A model generated the notes under the pieces. That model was not told the DNA's origin and made no database searches. It saw only the letters and a list, made by a program, of their open reading frames with translations. A stretch of 64,000 nt of DNA from Cytophagales bacterium (GTDB taxonomy: Bacteria > Bacteroidota > Bacteroidia > Cytophagales > Cyclobacteriaceae). Made by a program: the position numbers and the translations under genes. Shown here piece by piece: positions 61,434 through 64,000 of the stretch (position 1 is its first letter; each line of letters starts with the position of its first letter). The stretch lies in contig JAWPMT010000007.1 in NCBI GenBank assembly GCA_033344775.1, positions 1 to 64,000 of the forward strand. The letters are read 5' to 3'.

Positions 61434-64000
61434 TAGACAATTTCGGATTTAAGATGAATAAGTGCTTCTTCATTAACCTTATTTTGGGTGATACTAAACA
61501 AATATGGAATTTCAACGACTCTGCCATCTGATGATGATGTGACTTGATAATCACTTTCCGCTAGGATGTTGATGATGAACACCTTTTTTCCTCCGATTTT
61601 ATTTAGCTTCCCATTGATCTTCTCCAATTCTCCACTGGCATCAAAAACAGTACTTTCACGCCAATGTTTGAAGTCCACATATATTCCTTCCTCGATACAA
61701 AAATCAAACAACTCAAAATATTGATCTGGCATATCCAGAAGAGGAATATTGAGATACTCGTTAAAAATGAACTTACCAATTTCCTCCCCCAATGCTCCTA
61801 AATAAATGTTTCTGAACATAGGAGGGTTTAAAAGATAAAAGCTTTGTTCAAAGGATTTTTTCCACCCCATGGAACCGAAATGGGCTTCTAAGCCAGGAAT
61901 ACGTAATAGACTCGACAACCTCGCCGCTTTTGCAGAGACCCAATTTTTCCCTTCCCCATTGAAGTTCACATGTATTGTATCAAAATCCTGTTTTTCTGTG
62001 TAAGAATATTGATCCGAGAGCGTTGGGAGTTGTGTATATAGCTTTAGCTCTCTGTGAAACCTTTGAACTTCCTCAATTTCAATAAAGGGATGTTTTAAAG
62101 CTTGCTCTCGAAAGAATTTCCAAGTTGTTATGGACTCTTGATTCCAGTAGTCCTTACTCAATATTGCTTTAATCTTACTATTTGTTTTTCTAGCAAAGAG
62201 ATTACCCAGATTCACTAAACGTTCTAGCTTTTCACTTTCAAAATTCTTTTCTACAGGGGAAATCGGAGGATTGAGAAGCATCGCTTGGAACTCGTGAAGA
62301 ACTAGCATTTCCTCACTATTAATTCCTTTTATAAAGGGATATATATCCTCATCGGCATATATGAAAATATTTGGCTCTTTCAAATTGGTTCTGCAAATCC
62401 TGCCCACTGCCTGAATAATAACCTTTGCTAAATGATTGGCATAATTCCGTTTGTTATACATCCCTTTTTCAAAATCTTCAGGTCTTTCCGGTTTGTTCCC
62501 AGAATATGGATTTGCCTGAAGATTCTGAAACGCATATTTAACTTCGTTTTTAAGTTTCCTAGCTGAAATGTCTCCGTGATCTTGAAGAAACTCCAGTTGA
62601 AACAAATATTTAACAAAACTCTCTTCATCCAAGTCTGGTGAGATATTAACTAATAAGTGGCTAGGCTTATCGAGATAAAGCCCGTTAATATCAGTTTCTA
62701 ATTCTCTTTGATTGAAATCATTAATTCTTATCAGACCTTGATCATCCATTGGATGGAATTGCAGATTTTGACCGGCACCCATAGTTTGATATGTGGATAT
62801 GATGAAAATCTTTTTACCTGTGTCAAGATTCGCAATTAACTCCTTCTTCTGATTATCAAAATCCACTCCATAGAGTAAATCGTAAGTACGTTTCACCGAA
62901 TCTGGTTCTTCAGGATTAATCTTGTCGTATTTAGTTGTAGCGATTAGATATTTGAAGATTATTTCCAGAATGTTTAAGTCTAACTGATAATCATTCGGCT
63001 TGGGCATTTTGTTTAAGAGGCACAAAAAGGCCTTAATGTCATCTTTTAAAAGAAAGGCCTTATAGCATCTGGCGATCTTTAAATATCGATTGATATTGTA
63101 ATCCTTATCAAGTGTAGACCTTAATCTATTCAAGACATCAGAGGCGATCTCTTTGTTTTCAAATAGTTCTTCGAATGCCGCATCTGTAAGTTTTTTTGCA
63201 TTCGACAAGTAGTTAATATGTATTTTCAACTGGTCATAACCTAAAGTGGCGTTATCATATATCTTTTGCAGATAAGTCAACTCCTCCTTATTTGATGTTA
63301 GGTATCTTTCACCGAGTTGTTGCTTAAGGTATTGTAGATCATAATTCCCGGTTACGCAATCGATCTTTGCAGTTGCTGACACACCTATTACTTTCGACTT
63401 TTTGCAAAGTTTCAGTAAAAACTTCTCTGGTGTATTCTGAAAAGAATAGATAAATATCTTGGATTGTGTGGCGTGTTCATCACTGTCTACAAAATCATAG
63501 TACCGAAACCCCTGATCATAAACAGTAAGATTCACAGAGAGGTCTCTGTCAGTATCTTGCTGAATTTTACTCTCAGTAACAATGTTGTCAATGATAAAAT
63601 CTCGATGACGTCTCTCAAGCCGAAATTCATCTAGTACGGTATGTAAAGCAGCTTCAAATGTATAATCTTCATTTCGCCTTTGGTCTTCACCTTTTCTCCT
63701 CTGAACGTAATTAGAAGCAATGAGCCTAACTCCATTTTGGAAATAGTTCAAAAATCCTCGTATTTGATTTAATAACCACAATACACTTTGTTCATCTAAC
63801 TTTGGTTTTTCATTTACAAAATGAATCGCATTAAACTGCTCATTTGAATTATAGCGTATTGCCACAAACCTCTTTTCATCTTGGAGTACCGTGTGATAGG
63901 TGAAATCATGAAATAAGAGATTTCTAGTATTATTTTCTGCATCTACAGTTTTGTAACTGTAAGGAAGTCTAAACCTTTCTGAGATCTCGTTTGCTTTCAC
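61433..64000 (-). CDS. Helicase with C-terminal nuclease domain, 5' end outside the window
   Basis: 855 residues are visible; the gene continues past the window edge, so the N-terminal Walker A and DExx motifs are not seen. Visible SF2 motifs: VIGVSATAK near 204-212 (motif III), IISTYQTMGAGQNLQF near 400-415 (V), IIQAVGRICRTN near 528-539 (VI). The C-terminal part from about 720 has LGALGEEIG and ELFDFCIEEGIYVDFKHW, fitting a PD-(D/E)xK nuclease (Asp, then D-x-K). A fused helicase-nuclease next to an unknown protein is typical of anti-phage systems. Confidence 0.65.
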   Translation of the reverse strand: MKANEISERFRLPYSYKTVDAENNTRNLLFHDFTYHTVLQDEKRFVAIRYNSNEQFNAIHFVNEKPKLDEQSVLWLLNQIRGFLNYFQNGVRLIASNYVQRRKGEDQRRNEDYTFEAALHTVLDEFRLERRHRDFIIDNIVTESKIQQDTDRDLSVNLTVYDQGFRYYDFVDSDEHATQSKIFIYSFQNTPEKFLLKLCKKSKVIGVSATAKIDCVTGNYDLQYLKQQLGERYLTSNKEELTYLQKIYDNATLGYDQLKIHINYLSNAKKLTDAAFEELFENKEIASDVLNRLRSTLDKDYNINRYLKIARCYKAFLLKDDIKAFLCLLNKMPKPNDYQLDLNILEIIFKYLIATTKYDKINPEEPDSVKRTYDLLYGVDFDNQKKELIANLDTGKKIFIISTYQTMGAGQNLQFHPMDDQGLIRINDFNQRELETDINGLYLDKPSHLLVNISPDLDEESFVKYLFQLEFLQDHGDISARKLKNEVKYAFQNLQANPYSGNKPERPEDFEKGMYNKRNYANHLAKVIIQAVGRICRTNLKEPNIFIYADEDIYPFIKGINSEEMLVLHEFQAMLLNPPISPVEKNFESEKLERLVNLGNLFARKTNSKIKAILSKDYWNQESITTWKFFREQALKHPFIEIEEVQRFHRELKLYTQLPTLSDQYSYTEKQDFDTIHVNFNGEGKNWVSAKAARLSSLLRIPGLEAHFGSMGWKKSFEQSFYLLNPPMFRNIYLGALGEEIGKFIFNEYLNIPLLDMPDQYFELFDFCIEEGIYVDFKHWRESTVFDASGELEKINGKLNKIGGKKVFIINILAESDYQVTSSSDGRVVEIPYLFSITQNKVNEEALIHLKSEIV

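Overview
The window looks like chromosomal DNA of a marine or soil Bacteroidetes, probably a Cytophagales relative. This is inferred from lipoproteins with a Cys lipobox after a short signal, a TonB-dependent receptor with a carboxypeptidase-like N-terminal domain, DUF2911, DUF4396, HYC_CC_PP, DUF4331 and YHS families, the CusA layout, and low GC with dense short operons. No rRNA or tRNA gene was recognised.

Layout. 0-4.6 kb: a tiny lipoprotein, a TPR membrane protein, an XRE repressor, a 720-base leader-like region with several strong RNA hairpins, and a JAMM-like (DUF4329-type) lipoprotein paired with a small secreted protein. 4.6-16.4 kb (minus strand): a copper/silver module of RND efflux CusA-CusC-CusB, a HYC_CC_PP protein, an HMA-DUF4396 membrane protein, an AraC regulator fused to an HMA-like domain, and DUF2911. 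Two downstream genes (sialidase-like and GH113-like) are each broken by one in-frame stop. 16.4-25 kb: tandem repeated terminator hairpins, SbtA/SbtB bicarbonate uptake, a Crp/Fnr regulator with a likely operator, two Fur-family regulators, a TonB receptor, a methyltransferase and small enzymes. 25-41.3 kb: an accessory patchwork holding a divergent HTH pair around a palindrome, DUF4145-like and HEPN-like proteins, two AraC regulators, two YHS proteins around an ABC-type membrane domain, DUF4331, an IS110 transposase with a possible guide RNA region, two decayed DnaC-like ATPase pieces, and an aldehyde dehydrogenase.

41.4-58.9 kb is the centrepiece: a complete group 2a-like [NiFe] uptake hydrogenase island. 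It has two TetR regulators, small and large subunits, a maturation protease, a small unknown protein, a TPR protein, HypA, B, F, C, D and E, an NHL propeller, a NiCoT-like permease, a bifunctional nuclease, an unknown membrane protein, a His-rich DUF4198 protein and HupE. The sequence WTTAGAAA-N4-TTTCTAAW recurs in pairs at three promoters (aldehyde dehydrogenase/tetR, the hydrogenase structural genes, and hypB). This suggests one TetR-type regulon covering regulators, enzyme and maturation. The likely working scheme is: HupE, NiCoT and DUF4198 take up nickel, HypA/B insert nickel, HypC/D/E/F make the Fe(CN)2CO centre, HupD trims HupL, and HupS passes electrons to an unidentified acceptor.

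58.9-64 kb: a remnant of a molybdopterin oxidoreductase, a 60-bp dispersed repeat shared with 24.7 kb, and a translationally coupled pair made of a helicase-nuclease (cut by the window edge) and a 672-residue protein of unknown family. That pair resembles an uncharacterised genome-defence module.
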